NCBI RefSeq assembly: GCF_021654455.1
Contig: NZ_AP024276.1
Coordinates: 1,736,001-1,800,000, forward strand
Reading direction: 5' to 3'
Origin: Streptococcus parasuis
Lineage (GTDB): Bacteria; Bacillota; Bacilli; Lactobacillales; Streptococcaceae
Length of the DNA stretch: 64,000 nucleotides
Every line of letters starts with the position of its first letter. The stretch's first letter is position 1. The position numbers and the translations under genes were made by a program. This document shows positions 45,149-54,167 of the stretch, in pieces. The notes beneath the pieces were generated by a model that saw only the letters and a list, made by a program, of their open reading frames with translations, was not told where the DNA came from and did no database searches.

Positions 45149-46942
45149 TGCGTACTTTCTCGTACAGTGGTATAATAGAGTGAGGTGCGAATCTATGAGA
45201 GTTAAAAAATCAGTATCTAAAAACACAATCAATTACGCCATTATCAAAGATATTAAAGTTGGAAATAAAAGAACTTCCACCATTGTTGAAAATCTTGGCA
45301 ATCATGAAACTCTTCAACAGCTACATCCCGAAATGGAACCTATGGAATGGGCAAAATTGCGGGCTAGAGAGTTAACCGAACTCGATAAAGAAGATAAACA
45401 AGAAATATTAGTCAAACTACATGAGAATAAACAGTTGAAACAAAATCAACGAAATGAATATCATGGGGGATATTTATTTCTACAGAATATCTATTACCAG
45501 TTGGGATTGGATAAAATCTGTCAAGATATTCAGAAGAGGTATCACTTTAGTTTTCACTTAGATACCATTCTGTCTCGTCTCCTCTACGGCAGAATCCTAT
45601 TCCCATCCTCTAAACGGTCTACCGCTCATTTTTCACAAACTCTCCTAGAACCTAAAACTCTGGAACTCCAGCACCTCTACCGAGGATTAGAAATCATTGC
45701 CAAAGAAACTGACTTTATTCAAGAACAACTCTATAAAAACTCAGCTGCTCTTTCCTCTCGCAAAACTGATGTCCTCTATTACGACTGTACAAATTTCTAT
45801 TTCGAAATTGAGGAAGAAGATGAAGAGGGACAACTGAGACAATACGGTTATTCGAAGGAACATCGGCCGAATCCAATTGTTCAAATGGGGCTGTTTATGG
45901 ACTCTCAAGGAATTCCATTAGCTTTCTCCATAACACCTGGTAATACGAATGAACAGACGACCATGAAACCTTTAGAGAAGAAGATTATCAAGGATTTTGA
46001 AAAAGCTCAATTTGTGGTCTGTACAGATGCTGGACTTTCTTCTATTGGTAATAAGCGCTACAATAATATCAGCGGGAGAGCTTTTGTCACAACTCAATCT
46101 GTCAAAAAGTTAAAGAAAGAAGACAAAGACTGGGCAACATCTTCTACAGGTTGGCGGTTGATGGGGGATAAATCTGATACATTCTATGATATTTCTGCAC
46201 TAGACGAGAGCAACCCAGACCTTCTCTATAGACAAGTCTTTTACAAAGAATGTCCTTTACCACAAGATGGGCTAGAAGATCAGAGACTGATTGTAACTTT
46301 CTCAGCTAAATACAGAGATTACCAAAGAAACATACGCGAACGCCAGATTCAACGTGCTTCAAAATGGATTGGAAAACCAGCTGACTACAAGAAGAAACAA
46401 TCTACAGATCCTAAGCGTTTCCTCAAAGTAACAGAGACAACAAGGGATGGGGAAATAGCTGAGAAAACGTTTATTGAGTTGGACGAGGAACGTGTTCTTT
46501 CTGAAGCAAGATTTGATGGAATTTATGCGGTGACGACAAACTTAGACGATTCCATTGAGACCATTGTGTCCATTAATCAGAGACGATGGGAGATTGAAGA
46601 ATGTTTCCGTATTATGAAACATGAATTGAAAGCTAGACCGGTTTATTTAAGTCGAGAAGATCGCATTTCTGCTCACTTCACAACTTGCTTCCTTGCTCTT
46701 ATAATCTATCGCTACTTAGAGCTGGCAGTGCAGAAGCAATTCACATGTACTGAACTCATTGAAACCTTACGGTCATACACCTTTAGGTACCTTCCTGGTT
46801 TTGGTTACCTACCAAACTATACTCGGACCGCTATTACTGATGAATTGCATCAGACATTTGGTTTCAGAAGTGATTATCAAATTATTAGCGAAAAAAAGAT
46901 GAAAAAAATTTTACAAGCGTCAAAATCGAGAAAAAGTACGCA
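45149..46942 (+). mobile_element. IS1634-family insertion sequence
   Basis: A single transposase ORF lies between imperfect terminal inverted repeats: TGCGTACTTTCTCG at 45149-45162 and CGAGAAAAAGTACGCA at 46927-46942. The right repeat lies within the last codons of the transposase. A transposase promoter, TTGCGT (45148-45153), 17-base spacer, TATAAT (45171-45176), uses the left repeat as its -35. Exact ends and target duplication could not be fixed because the right flank is the ICE end. Confidence 0.75.
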
Positions 46943-46949
46943 TTTTTAG
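45195..46949 (+). CDS. IS1634-family transposase
   Basis: A 584-residue IS4-superfamily DDE transposase of the IS1634 group. The catalytic Asp motifs are YYDCTNFYFE (about 210) and VCTDAGLSS (about 287), and the Glu is in QRRWEIEECFRIMKHEL near 475, a YREK-like signature. A frame open to 45135 adds 20 residues inside the IS end; I chose 45195, preceded by GAGGTG. The last residues KSTHF are encoded within and beyond the right inverted repeat, and the TAG stop lies outside it. It appears intact. Confidence 0.93.
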   Translation: MRVKKSVSKNTINYAIIKDIKVGNKRTSTIVENLGNHETLQQLHPEMEPMEWAKLRARELTELDKEDKQEILVKLHENKQLKQNQRNEYHGGYLFLQNIYYQLGLDKICQDIQKRYHFSFHLDTILSRLLYGRILFPSSKRSTAHFSQTLLEPKTLELQHLYRGLEIIAKETDFIQEQLYKNSAALSSRKTDVLYYDCTNFYFEIEEEDEEGQLRQYGYSKEHRPNPIVQMGLFMDSQGIPLAFSITPGNTNEQTTMKPLEKKIIKDFEKAQFVVCTDAGLSSIGNKRYNNISGRAFVTTQSVKKLKKEDKDWATSSTGWRLMGDKSDTFYDISALDESNPDLLYRQVFYKECPLPQDGLEDQRLIVTFSAKYRDYQRNIRERQIQRASKWIGKPADYKKKQSTDPKRFLKVTETTRDGEIAEKTFIELDEERVLSEARFDGIYAVTTNLDDSIETIVSINQRRWEIEECFRIMKHELKARPVYLSREDRISAHFTTCFLALIIYRYLELAVQKQFTCTELIETLRSYTFRYLPGFGYLPNYTRTAITDELHQTFGFRSDYQIISEKKMKKILQASKSRKSTHF

Positions 46950-47092
46950 GAGAAACAAAGTATAAATTTCTAATTATCTTTTTATATTTTCTTAAATGCT
47001 CGTAAAGCCTTATTCTATGTGCTTTCGAGTATTTTTACTGTAGGAAGATACTTCACGTTTCTTTGCATATTTCCTCATGTCTTAGCTGTCAG

Positions 47093-47114
47093 AAGTGGTA
47101 AATAAGTAGTAAAT
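47093..47114 (-). repeat. Int arm-type sites (DR-2 like)
   Basis: AAGTGGTAAAT (47093-47103) and AAGTAGTAAAT (47104-47114) are tandem 11-bp repeats just after the int stop. In Tn916, direct repeats of this kind near the ends are bound by the N-terminal domain of Int. Confidence 0.75.
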
Positions 47115-47126
47115 TCATTTGTACTA

Positions 47127-48344
47127 CTAAGCAACAAGACGCTCCTGTTGCTTCTCTTTATTCAAGCGTTTCATTTCTGCCATTGCAGAATCGAATGTTG
47201 CATGTGCGTAATAGTTCAGCGTCATGGCTATATTAGCATGTCCCATAATGTACTGTAATGCCTTTGGATTCATTCCTGCATTTGCATAGTTGGTACAGAA
47301 TGTATGTCGCAAACTATGTGGAGTGATGTGTGGCAATTTATCCTCGTTATACTTATTGTATTTCTTAACAAGACCTTTCATCATGCCGTTGTAATCACTT
47401 GCCACTTTTGGATAGTTCTTTCTATTAAGAAAGAGGAAATCACTATATCCATCAATCTCAACACGCTTATCATTCTTTCGATTCGCTAACACTCGCTTAA
47501 ATGCTTGATAGGCTTCTTCAACCATAGGAACTTGACGTTCGCCACTTTTGGTCTTTGGTGTTTCAATGTAGTACCCAATTTCAGTATCTCTCAATAGCTG
47601 ATGGTCTATATTGACAAGACGATTCTCAAAATCTAAATCTGGAAGTGTCAAACCACCAAACTCTGAAATACGAAGACCTGTTTTTAAGAGTATCAGAATT
47701 TCATCATAATTTTTGCTGTAGGTTTTATCAGCTTTTGCAAAGGCTAACAGTTTTTCTTCCTGTTCTTCTGTTAGTACGGTCTTAGGGACAGTATCATCAT
47801 CAAGAACTGCTTTCAGTTGAAAGTCAAATGGATTCTTCCGAACACAATCATCTTGTATAGCAATATAGAATGAAGCCTTTAAAGAACGTTTGTAGTTATT
47901 GATGGTTTGATAAGCATAACCATTTTCACTCATTCTAATAGCCCATTCTTTAGCGTCTGATGGCTTAATACTGTCAATACTTCTTACACCTAACTTGTCT
48001 TTCTTCAAAATATCCATAAGATATTTGCGTCCAGTTTCAGTGTTTTTTCTAACCTTTGGTCTTTGAGCGTTCTGTTTTGCGTAAAGCTGGCAGAGTGTCA
48101 TTTTCTTTCCTACAACATCAATACCATCATGAATGTCTTTCTGTAACTCTGCGATTTTCTCTCTAAGTGAGATACAATCACGCTTTCCTGCTGGTACTCG
48201 GTCTGTAGCCACAAGTTTCCACGAGTAAACAAATTGCGGTTCTCCAAATGAATCTATATATTTGTATAAGTATCTTCCGTCTTTTCGTTGGCTCTCTCCA
48301 GTCTTTAAGATTCGACCTTTATTGTCACGTCTTTTTTCTGACAT
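47127..48344 (-). CDS. int: Tn916-type tyrosine integrase
   Basis: A 405-residue tyrosine recombinase. The N-terminal arm-binding domain (residues 1-75) precedes the core-binding and catalytic domains. Arg225 (TGLRISE), the HSLRHT box (His343, Arg346), His369 in MGHA and the nucleophile Tyr379 (LNYYAH) are in place. It excises and integrates the ICE through coupling-sequence heteroduplexes and prefers AT-rich, bent targets. It appears intact, so the element should be able to excise. Confidence 0.98.
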   Translation of the reverse strand: MSEKRRDNKGRILKTGESQRKDGRYLYKYIDSFGEPQFVYSWKLVATDRVPAGKRDCISLREKIAELQKDIHDGIDVVGKKMTLCQLYAKQNAQRPKVRKNTETGRKYLMDILKKDKLGVRSIDSIKPSDAKEWAIRMSENGYAYQTINNYKRSLKASFYIAIQDDCVRKNPFDFQLKAVLDDDTVPKTVLTEEQEEKLLAFAKADKTYSKNYDEILILLKTGLRISEFGGLTLPDLDFENRLVNIDHQLLRDTEIGYYIETPKTKSGERQVPMVEEAYQAFKRVLANRKNDKRVEIDGYSDFLFLNRKNYPKVASDYNGMMKGLVKKYNKYNEDKLPHITPHSLRHTFCTNYANAGMNPKALQYIMGHANIAMTLNYYAHATFDSAMAEMKRLNKEKQQERLVA

Positions 48345-48425
48345 GGCATTTGCTCCTTTCCTTTATGGAAAGAGCCTTGATACGACTTAATACTATTTTA
48401 TCATATACAAGACCCTTTGGCGACG

Positions 48426-48629
48426 CTAGATTGCGTCCAATGTATCTATAATTTTTTCAAATTGTTTTCGTTTAATCTGAATACGATTGCCATTCATAAT
48501 CAGCCAATTTGCATTTTTATTTTCCTCTGCCAAGCGTCGTAGCTTGTTTTCGCCAATACGAAAATATTTTGACGCTTCTTCAATGGTTAGGGTATAACGT
48601 TCCCAAATAGGAATGTCAGTCTGCTTCAT
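48426..48629 (-). CDS. xis: Excisionase
   Basis: A 67-residue basic Tn916 Xis with a winged-helix/MerR-like fold ([21 protein letters not shown], then KLRRLAEE). It bends DNA at the element ends and directs Int towards excision. GGAGGA lies upstream. It is 81 bases from int and co-transcribed with it. Confidence 0.97.
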
Positions 48630-48864
48630 AAAATCCTCCTTTCCAAATCACTTATTTGGATTTCATAAAAGTTGTTTTACCAGCAATCGAACAGCTTTAG
48701 CAAAGCTCACGGGAGTTCCACCCCTGCATGGTTCTCATGTAGCCATACTCATTGCCTGCGACGGTTTTATCACGCTCGGACTATTGACTGTATGGGAGTA
48801 TCATTATCACGATAAGAATGTCGTTGCAGGCAATCCTGCTAAAGATTGCTTCTCGGATCACTAA
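48613..48864 (+). CDS. Possible Tn916 orf5 (plus strand)
   Basis: An 83-codon frame on the opposite strand to int and xis, overlapping the xis start. Tn916 annotations have included a small orf5 in this place. No domain, signal peptide or convincing ribosome binding site is seen, and the composition is not clearly coding. I keep it only because the gene position is known from the family. Confidence 0.3.
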
Positions 48865-49089
48865 CATGAATCGCTCGCTATCTTTATAAGATAGGTCATG
48901 GCGGTTAGTTCCGTTGGCTCTTTTCTTATCGAAACGTATTCGATTACTTTTATTCAGTTTTCAAAGAACAATGGCTCGTTAGCCTATCAAAACACATTGA
49001 AAGCTCAATATGCTTTGGTGGAATAACAAACCTCCCTGTTCGGGAAGCGTGGAATGGTTTAGCACGCTTCCACGAAAGGAGAGAGGATA
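48865..49089. other. Non-coding spacer between xis and orf8
   Basis: With 48630-48864 this makes 460 bases between xis and orf8. I see no supported gene apart from the doubtful orf5. The region probably carries the xis promoter and Xis/Int regulatory sites. A GAAGCGTG ... CACGCTTC inverted pair is seen at about 49039-49075, close to the orf8 stop, and may be a transcription-attenuating hairpin. Confidence 0.5.
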
Positions 49090-49320
49090 TTACTTAATTT
49101 CAAATGACAAAATCTTTGTAATCAGTCTGGTTTCCATTCTTCCACGTAAGACTTCATCAACGACCATACTTTGATTGCCATATTCATCTTTCATAAGTCG
49201 TAGGGAACGCTTCGTTATGTACCCTCTGTAATGATGTAGAATCTGGTTAATCGCTTCGGTATCGCCATCTGTTGCCTTTACAATGAGAGGAAAGGGAATC
49301 ATAGGATATTGTGTTTTCAT
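49090..49320 (-). CDS. orf8: Tn916 Orf8, HTH-domain protein
   Basis: A 76-residue protein with the helix-turn-helix of the sigma-region-4-linked Orf8 family (PFPLIVKATDGDTEAINQILHHYRGYI). It overlaps the orf7 stop by 4 bases (ATGA). Together with Orf7 it acts in the regulatory circuit that switches on int-xis and the transfer genes after tet(M) transcription. Confidence 0.92.
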   Translation of the reverse strand: MKTQYPMIPFPLIVKATDGDTEAINQILHHYRGYITKRSLRLMKDEYGNQSMVVDEVLRGRMETRLITKILSFEIK

Positions 49321-49739
49321 TCTTCAAATTCCTCCATAAACTTTTTAATTAAGGCTAGTCCACTGGTTCTATGCCGATAGACAGTAGAACGGTTCAATTT
49401 CAACAGGTCTGCAATTTCTGAATCGCTCATGTCCATAAAGTAAAACAGCAGTAGAATTTCACGTTTCTTGTCTGGCAACTCACGTAATGCTTCACTCAAC
49501 AAATCATTTTCAACGCCTACTGATAACCCATTGAGTGTAAAAATCTGAAAGTCAGTTGAATAGTTATCTGTTGTCGCAAACTGGCTAACAAGATAATCGC
49601 CAACATCCGAAAAGGACACCTCACGCTTTGCAATCCTTGAAAGATAAAGCATATAATTCTTTCGCTCGTCTTCCATAGCACGTTTACAGATATAGTCAAA
49701 CTGATTTTCTATTGTGGTCTGAAAAGAAGATGGTTTCAT
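49317..49739 (-). CDS. orf7: Tn916 Orf7, sigma-70-like regulator
   Basis: A 140-residue sigma-factor-like protein. The C-terminal region-4 HTH reads LPDKKREILLLFYFMDMSDSEIADLLKLN followed by RSTVYRHR. It activates its own promoter, xis-int and the transfer region in Tn916. The frame opens with GTG at 49748; I chose the ATG at 49739 with GGGGGTGAG upstream. Confidence 0.93.
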   Translation of the reverse strand: MKPSSFQTTIENQFDYICKRAMEDERKNYMLYLSRIAKREVSFSDVGDYLVSQFATTDNYSTDFQIFTLNGLSVGVENDLLSEALRELPDKKREILLLFYFMDMSDSEIADLLKLNRSTVYRHRTSGLALIKKFMEEFEE

Positions 49740-49884
49740 GTTTCTCACCCCCTTTCTGTCTAGGAAAGGAAGTGAGCCTTGCTCGTTTATCTCCTTTCAC
49801 TCTTAGTCCCAATGTGAAAGGGGGATTTGTTGCATTACTGATAAATAAACTTTGTAAAAAAGTTCTGAATAGCCAAAAAAGCAT
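49696..49884 (-). CDS. Possible Tn916 orf10
   Basis: A 62-codon frame overlapping the orf7 start. Position suits the orf10 sometimes listed for Tn916. There is no strong ribosome binding site and no domain, so it may be non-coding leader sequence for orf7. Confidence 0.25.
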   Translation of the reverse strand: MLFWLFRTFLQSLFISNATNPPFTLGLRVKGDKRARLTSFPRQKGGEKHETIFFSDHNRKSV

Positions 49885-50243
49885 ATAAACAGATTTATTT
49901 CTCTGTTTACATGCTTCTGTTATTCTATCTATATGATTTATAAAACCACATTGGTGGACGTACTTATCTATTGCAGATAGACGACTTTTTTTGACAAGAA
50001 CCCAATGTAAGGAAATTTATTGTATATGATGTACTTCATGGCGACGTTGACCTCCAACAAACCGCCATTTGGAAGTAATATACAATATTTTAACAGCGTA
50101 AATAGCACTACCATATAACGGTTTTTTTTATTGGCGTTTAGTAGTGCTTTTTATTAAATATAAACCTATAAACCATATAACACGTTTTTCTATACCTGTT
50201 TTTAATTCAGTAGGAACAATAAAATGTATAGAGGTGGTCTACT
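49885..50243. promoter_or_regulatory. orf7-orf9 divergent regulatory spacer
   Basis: No gene is visible in these 359 bases. A long hairpin spans 50019-50086, with outer arms ATTGTATAT and ATATACAAT and inner TACTTC..GGCG against CGCC..GAAGTA. A second hairpin, AGCACTAC/GTAGTGCT followed by T5, lies at 50107-50154. The region should hold the orf7 promoter (minus) and orf9 promoter (plus). Confidence 0.65.
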
Positions 50244-50597
50244 ATGCGTAAAAAAGAAGATAAATATGATTTTAGAGCCTTTGGTTTAGCCATTAAAGAA
50301 GCTCGATTGAAACGAGGTTTAACTCGTGAACAAGTGGGAGCATTGATTGAAATTGACCCACGGTACTTAACTAATATTGAAAATAAAGGGCAACACCCCA
50401 GCATACAAGTTCTTTATGACCTTGTATCGTTACTTCATGTTTCCGTTGATGAATTTTTCTTACCTGCTAATAACTTGGTAAAAAGCACCCGACGATTACA
50501 GATAGAGAAATACATGGATAGCTTTACAGACAAAGAACTATCCTTAATGGAATCTTTAGCCAGCGGTATCAACGAAGCAAGAAACATCGAAGACTAA
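50244..50597 (+). CDS. orf9: Tn916 Orf9, Cro/C1-type repressor
   Basis: A 117-residue HTH protein ([38 protein letters not shown]) with a helical C-terminus. It is on the plus strand, opposite to the rest of the visible ICE genes. In Tn916 it is thought to repress the orf7 promoter until tet(M) transcripts read through as antisense to orf9. AGGTGG precedes the start. Confidence 0.93.
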   Translation: MRKKEDKYDFRAFGLAIKEARLKRGLTREQVGALIEIDPRYLTNIENKGQHPSIQVLYDLVSLLHVSVDEFFLPANNLVKSTRRLQIEKYMDSFTDKELSLMESLASGINEARNIED

Positions 50598-50656
50598 TTA
50601 AAAGAATCCATACATAACGGAAAGAGCCGATAAAATGAGATTGTATTAATCTCATT

Positions 50657-50845
50657 TTATCGGCTCTGCGTCTTTGCGTCTGGCTCTGTAATCACAGTTA
50701 CTTTGAACTGCTTTATTTCAATTAAATTTTCTTGTCTGCATTTCGGACAATAGAGGGGGAATTTTTTTAATTCAGTATCTTCCCTTATCTTTAATCGTGT
50801 TTTATTTCCACATACAGGACACAATATCCACTTGTAGTTTATAAT
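50657..50845 (-). CDS. Cys-rich KTR domain protein downstream of tet(M)
   Basis: An open frame of about 62 codons lies downstream of tet(M), too short for many gene finders. It reads ...NYKWILCPVCGNKTRLKI and later FPLYCPKCRQENLIEI, two CxxC zinc-ribbon knuckles with the KTR motif. GGAGGAG is present, but there is no ATG, GTG or TTG after it. The frame would have to begin at ATT (50845) or ATA (50842). It is known from many tet(M) elements; the function is unknown. Confidence 0.6.
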   Translation of the reverse strand: MINYKWILCPVCGNKTRLKIREDTELKKFPLYCPKCRQENLIEIKQFKVTVITEPDAKTQSR

Positions 50846-50942
50846 AACTATCTCCTCCTTTACACTTTAATTCAAATCTTTATTAAAAAATATTTCATCT
50901 TATTTAACAAGAAACCATATTTATATAACAACATAAAATACA

Positions 50943-52862
50943 CTAAGTTATTTTATTGAACATATATCGTACTTTATCTATCCGACTATTTGGACGACGG
51001 GGCTGGCAAACAGGTTCACCGGTAGTAACATGGTACCCTTTTAACTCTGTTAAACAAACACTACGTCCATTTGTAAAGAAAGTTAAATCACTACGATATT
51101 CTTGAATACACCGAGCAGGGATTTCTCCACTAAGAATGACCTCATTATTTTTCAATTGAGTGTCTACGATGTTCGCACAATATTTAGGAGCATCGTTATA
51201 TGCTCGTGAAAGATATTCTTGTGGTGCATAAATTTTAAAACTAAGATATGGCTCTAACAATTCTGTTCCAGCTTTTTTTAAAACTTGTTCCAATACAATA
51301 GGAGCAAGCATCCGAAAATCTGCTGGGGTACTAACAGGGCTATAGTATAAGCCATACTTAAAACAGATTTTACAGTCCGTCACATTCCAACCATACAATC
51401 CTTGTTCACAGCCATATCGTATCCCTTCCATAACTGCATTTTGAAACGATTGATTTAAGTATCCAAGAGAAACCGAGCTCTCATACTGTACTCCGCTCCC
51501 TAATGGAAGCGGTGCTACAGAAAGACCAATGGAAGCCCAGAAGGGATTCGGTGGCACTTCGATGTGAATGGTATACTCTGCTTTTTTTAACGGTCTTTCC
51601 ATATAAATGACTGTAGGCTTTTTTATTTTTACCTCCACATGATACTTTTCTTGCAATAGAGCACAAGTCACTTCCATTTGTACTTTCCCTAAGAAAGAAA
51701 GTATGATTTCATGTGTCGTAGAATCCACATAATATTGTAGAAGCGGGTCACTGTCGGAGATTTCTAAAAGTGCATCAAGTAACATTTCCCTTTGTTGAGG
51801 TTTGCTCGGTTCAACAGTTGTTTGCAGCAGAGGGAGCGGATTTTCAATTCTCTCTCTCTGTGGCAATAGCTTTGTATCTCCAAGAACACTATTTAGCTTC
51901 AAAAACTCATTTTGCAAAATAACAATTTCCCCGGAATAAGCCTTATCAATTTTACATAATTCACCATTTATTGAAGTATACATTTCTGTAATTTTTATTT
52001 TTTCCTTTTCCGATATTCTAACCGAATCCCGCAAATGCAGGATTCCGCCATAAAGGCGTACATATGCAAGACGTTGTCTTTCTTCCGAATATTCAATTTT
52101 GAAGACATTTCCGCAAAGTTCAGACTTCTTTCTGTATGTTGATGAATAAAATTTATTCGTTATCACTTCTATAAGCTGCTCAATCCCTATGTTGCTTTTT
52201 GCGCTTCCATGATAAACAGGGTACAAGGAGCAATTCTGAAATCTTATGCTTTCCTCTTGTTCGAGTTCCAATGCTTCTAATGATTTACCGGACATATATT
52301 TCTCTAAAAGGTCATCGTTTCCCTCTATTACCGTATCCCATTGTTCAGATTCGGTAAAGTTCGTCACACACATATTAGGATACAGTTCTACCTTCTGTTT
52401 GATTACAATTTCGGCAGAAAGTTTCTCTTTAATATCCTGATAAACCGTTGATAAATCAATTCCATTTTGGTCAATCTTATTGATAAAAAAGATTGTGGGA
52501 ATCCCCATTTTCCTAAGTGCATGAAATAATATACGAGTTTGTGCTTGTACGCCATCTTTTGCAGAAATCAGTAGAATTGCCCCATCTAAAACTGATAATG
52601 AACGATATACTTCTGCTAAGAAATCCATATGTCCTGGCGTGTCTATGATGTTCACCTTCGTATTTTCCCACTGAAAAGAGGTTATTCCTGTCTGAATTGT
52701 AATTCCTCTCTGACGTTCTAAAAGCGTATTATCCGTCCTCGTTGTACCTTTGTCCACGCTTCCTAATTCTGTAATCGCTCCACTGTTATATAATAAGCTT
52801 TCTGTTAAGGTAGTTTTTCCCGCATCAACATGAGCTAAAACTCCAATATTAATAATTTTCAT
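50943..52862 (-). CDS. tet(M): Tetracycline ribosomal protection protein Tet(M)
   Basis: A 639-residue EF-G-like GTPase that removes tetracycline from the ribosome. The G domain has [17 protein letters not shown] and NKID, and domains III-V match the Tet(M) family. The frame is open 5 codons further up; the ATG at 52862 gives the known N-terminus. Compared with my memory of the Tn916 allele, differences cluster around residues 210-290 and 405-420, which suggests a mosaic allele. A leader peptide and attenuator precede it. Confidence 0.98.
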   Translation of the reverse strand: MKIINIGVLAHVDAGKTTLTESLLYNSGAITELGSVDKGTTRTDNTLLERQRGITIQTGITSFQWENTKVNIIDTPGHMDFLAEVYRSLSVLDGAILLISAKDGVQAQTRILFHALRKMGIPTIFFINKIDQNGIDLSTVYQDIKEKLSAEIVIKQKVELYPNMCVTNFTESEQWDTVIEGNDDLLEKYMSGKSLEALELEQEESIRFQNCSLYPVYHGSAKSNIGIEQLIEVITNKFYSSTYRKKSELCGNVFKIEYSEERQRLAYVRLYGGILHLRDSVRISEKEKIKITEMYTSINGELCKIDKAYSGEIVILQNEFLKLNSVLGDTKLLPQRERIENPLPLLQTTVEPSKPQQREMLLDALLEISDSDPLLQYYVDSTTHEIILSFLGKVQMEVTCALLQEKYHVEVKIKKPTVIYMERPLKKAEYTIHIEVPPNPFWASIGLSVAPLPLGSGVQYESSVSLGYLNQSFQNAVMEGIRYGCEQGLYGWNVTDCKICFKYGLYYSPVSTPADFRMLAPIVLEQVLKKAGTELLEPYLSFKIYAPQEYLSRAYNDAPKYCANIVDTQLKNNEVILSGEIPARCIQEYRSDLTFFTNGRSVCLTELKGYHVTTGEPVCQPRRPNSRIDKVRYMFNKIT

Positions 52863-52877
52863 GTGATTTTCCTCCAT

Positions 52878-52964
52878 TCAAAAGCCCAAAAGGGCATAAA
52901 AATCCCAGTGATAAATACTCTTATCACTGGGATTTTTATGCATAACCATAGGCATACAAAGCAT
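52878..52964 (-). CDS. orf12: tet(M) leader peptide (Orf12)
   Basis: A 28-codon ORF reading MLCMPMVMHKNPSDK..., ending just before tet(M). It overlaps the attenuator hairpin ATCCCAGTGATAA/TTATCACTGGGAT (about 52900-52934), which is followed by a T run. In Tn916 this peptide and hairpin couple tet(M) expression to ribosome stalling by tetracycline. A second small hairpin, GCCC/GGGC, lies at 52883-52896. Confidence 0.92.
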   Translation of the reverse strand: MLCMPMVMHKNPSDKSIYHWDFYALLGF

Positions 52965-53169
52965 ACAGATATTCTCCGGATACTTTAGAATCACATGATA
53001 AAGGTATTCTTAAACTGGGTACAAAAAACTAAGCCCTCCTAAAAAAGGACATCCAATTATTTGTTCCCACTATCAAATTGACAGTTTATTTAAGAATACC
53101 TTGCCGCATATTTATTAACTCCTTTTAAATAGATACTTAAATAATAGCACGTAAGAGCATATTTGTAAA
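52965..53169 (-). promoter_or_regulatory. tet(M) promoter and structured leader
   Basis: The minus-strand promoter TTTACA (53164-53169), 17-base spacer, TATTAT (53141-53146) is followed by a leader containing a long-range inverted pair GGTATTCTTAAA (about 53090) and TTTAAGAATACC (about 53005). With 53170-53238 this is the 274-base gap before orf13, and no gene other than the leader peptide is seen in it. Confidence 0.8.
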
Positions 53170-53238
53170 GGAATCTCCAATTTTTTATCAAAGAGAGTAC
53201 GTGATTACAAAATAGCTGTAATAATGTACCAATATTTG

Positions 53239-54153
53239 TTATTCTATAATCTTCCAATTACTCCCGTTCTTTTCAAGTACCAAATCAAATTGAGATACCT
53301 GCGTTGCTTTGGTCTGCTGGTCGATATACTCCACTGTCAGCGATACCGTGACTTGATTATCCTTACGATTGTGAATAGGATTTACCAGTTCTTGAAAGAT
53401 GTACTCTTTTCCGATTGGTTTTAATATCCCGTCATTCACATAGTAGGAAAGTTCACTGGCTGTCGCTGTAGGATAGAGCTTGAAGAACGTCGTTAAAAAC
53501 TCATTGATTTCATTGGTTGTAATGGAATCAACCGTCCCCTCACTTTCAATGGCTTTTGGTTTATAACTTGATTTCTTAGGTATGTTGGTAATGGTCGGAT
53601 TCTTAACCAGTACCATATTTCCAGAACCATCTACATAGACACTCACTATATAAGCAGAGTGGACGGTCTTTGTATTTTCTCCCTCTGTAATGAGCTGGTC
53701 TACACTGTAGGTTACATTAAACTCATTGTCGCCAGTTGGCTCTACCGTCCATATCTGAAATCCTCTTACAGAAGACGATACAGGAATATCTTTGCGTACT
53801 GTATCAACATTGAGAGCTTGAAGTTCATCTGTCAGATAGCCTTTTAGACTTTCCATTCGATTATCAATGGACTTATCGGATTGCTCCCATGAATAGTAGA
53901 CTTTCGCAAAGTTCTCTACAAAATTTTCTACATGATGAGTATCAACGTATTCCTTTTCTATGATAGTTGTTTCGTGAATAGTATGAGTATCTATAGCTGT
54001 AAAGTGCTTGAATATCGCAAAGCTGAAACTAAGCCCTAAAAGTACCCACAAGGCAATCACAACCTTTTTATGAGGATTGACCTTATAGACACGAGGTTTC
54101 TTTTCCTTTGGTATCTGTTTTTCTTTATTCTGATTTTTTCTAAATTTCATCAT
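53239..54153 (-). CDS. orf13: Conjugation protein Orf13 (TcpC family)
   Basis: A 304-residue TcpC-like protein. A basic cytoplasmic N-terminus and one membrane helix (about 32-52 of the listed frame, VVIALWVLLGLSFSFAIF) lead to two extracellular NTF2-like domains. It is a structural part of the transfer channel. The ATG at 54153 follows AAAGGAAG; a frame from 54171 adds 6 residues. Confidence 0.92.
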   Translation of the reverse strand: MMKFRKNQNKEKQIPKEKKPRVYKVNPHKKVVIALWVLLGLSFSFAIFKHFTAIDTHTIHETTIIEKEYVDTHHVENFVENFAKVYYSWEQSDKSIDNRMESLKGYLTDELQALNVDTVRKDIPVSSSVRGFQIWTVEPTGDNEFNVTYSVDQLITEGENTKTVHSAYIVSVYVDGSGNMVLVKNPTITNIPKKSSYKPKAIESEGTVDSITTNEINEFLTTFFKLYPTATASELSYYVNDGILKPIGKEYIFQELVNPIHNRKDNQVTVSLTVEYIDQQTKATQVSQFDLVLEKNGSNWKIIE

Positions 54154-54167
54154 TAAATCTTCCTTTC

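Noticed and set aside
45121..45162. Target-site duplication of the IS
   Set aside because: The left flank and the sequence after the right repeat share no convincing direct repeat; the ICE junction has probably replaced the right flank.
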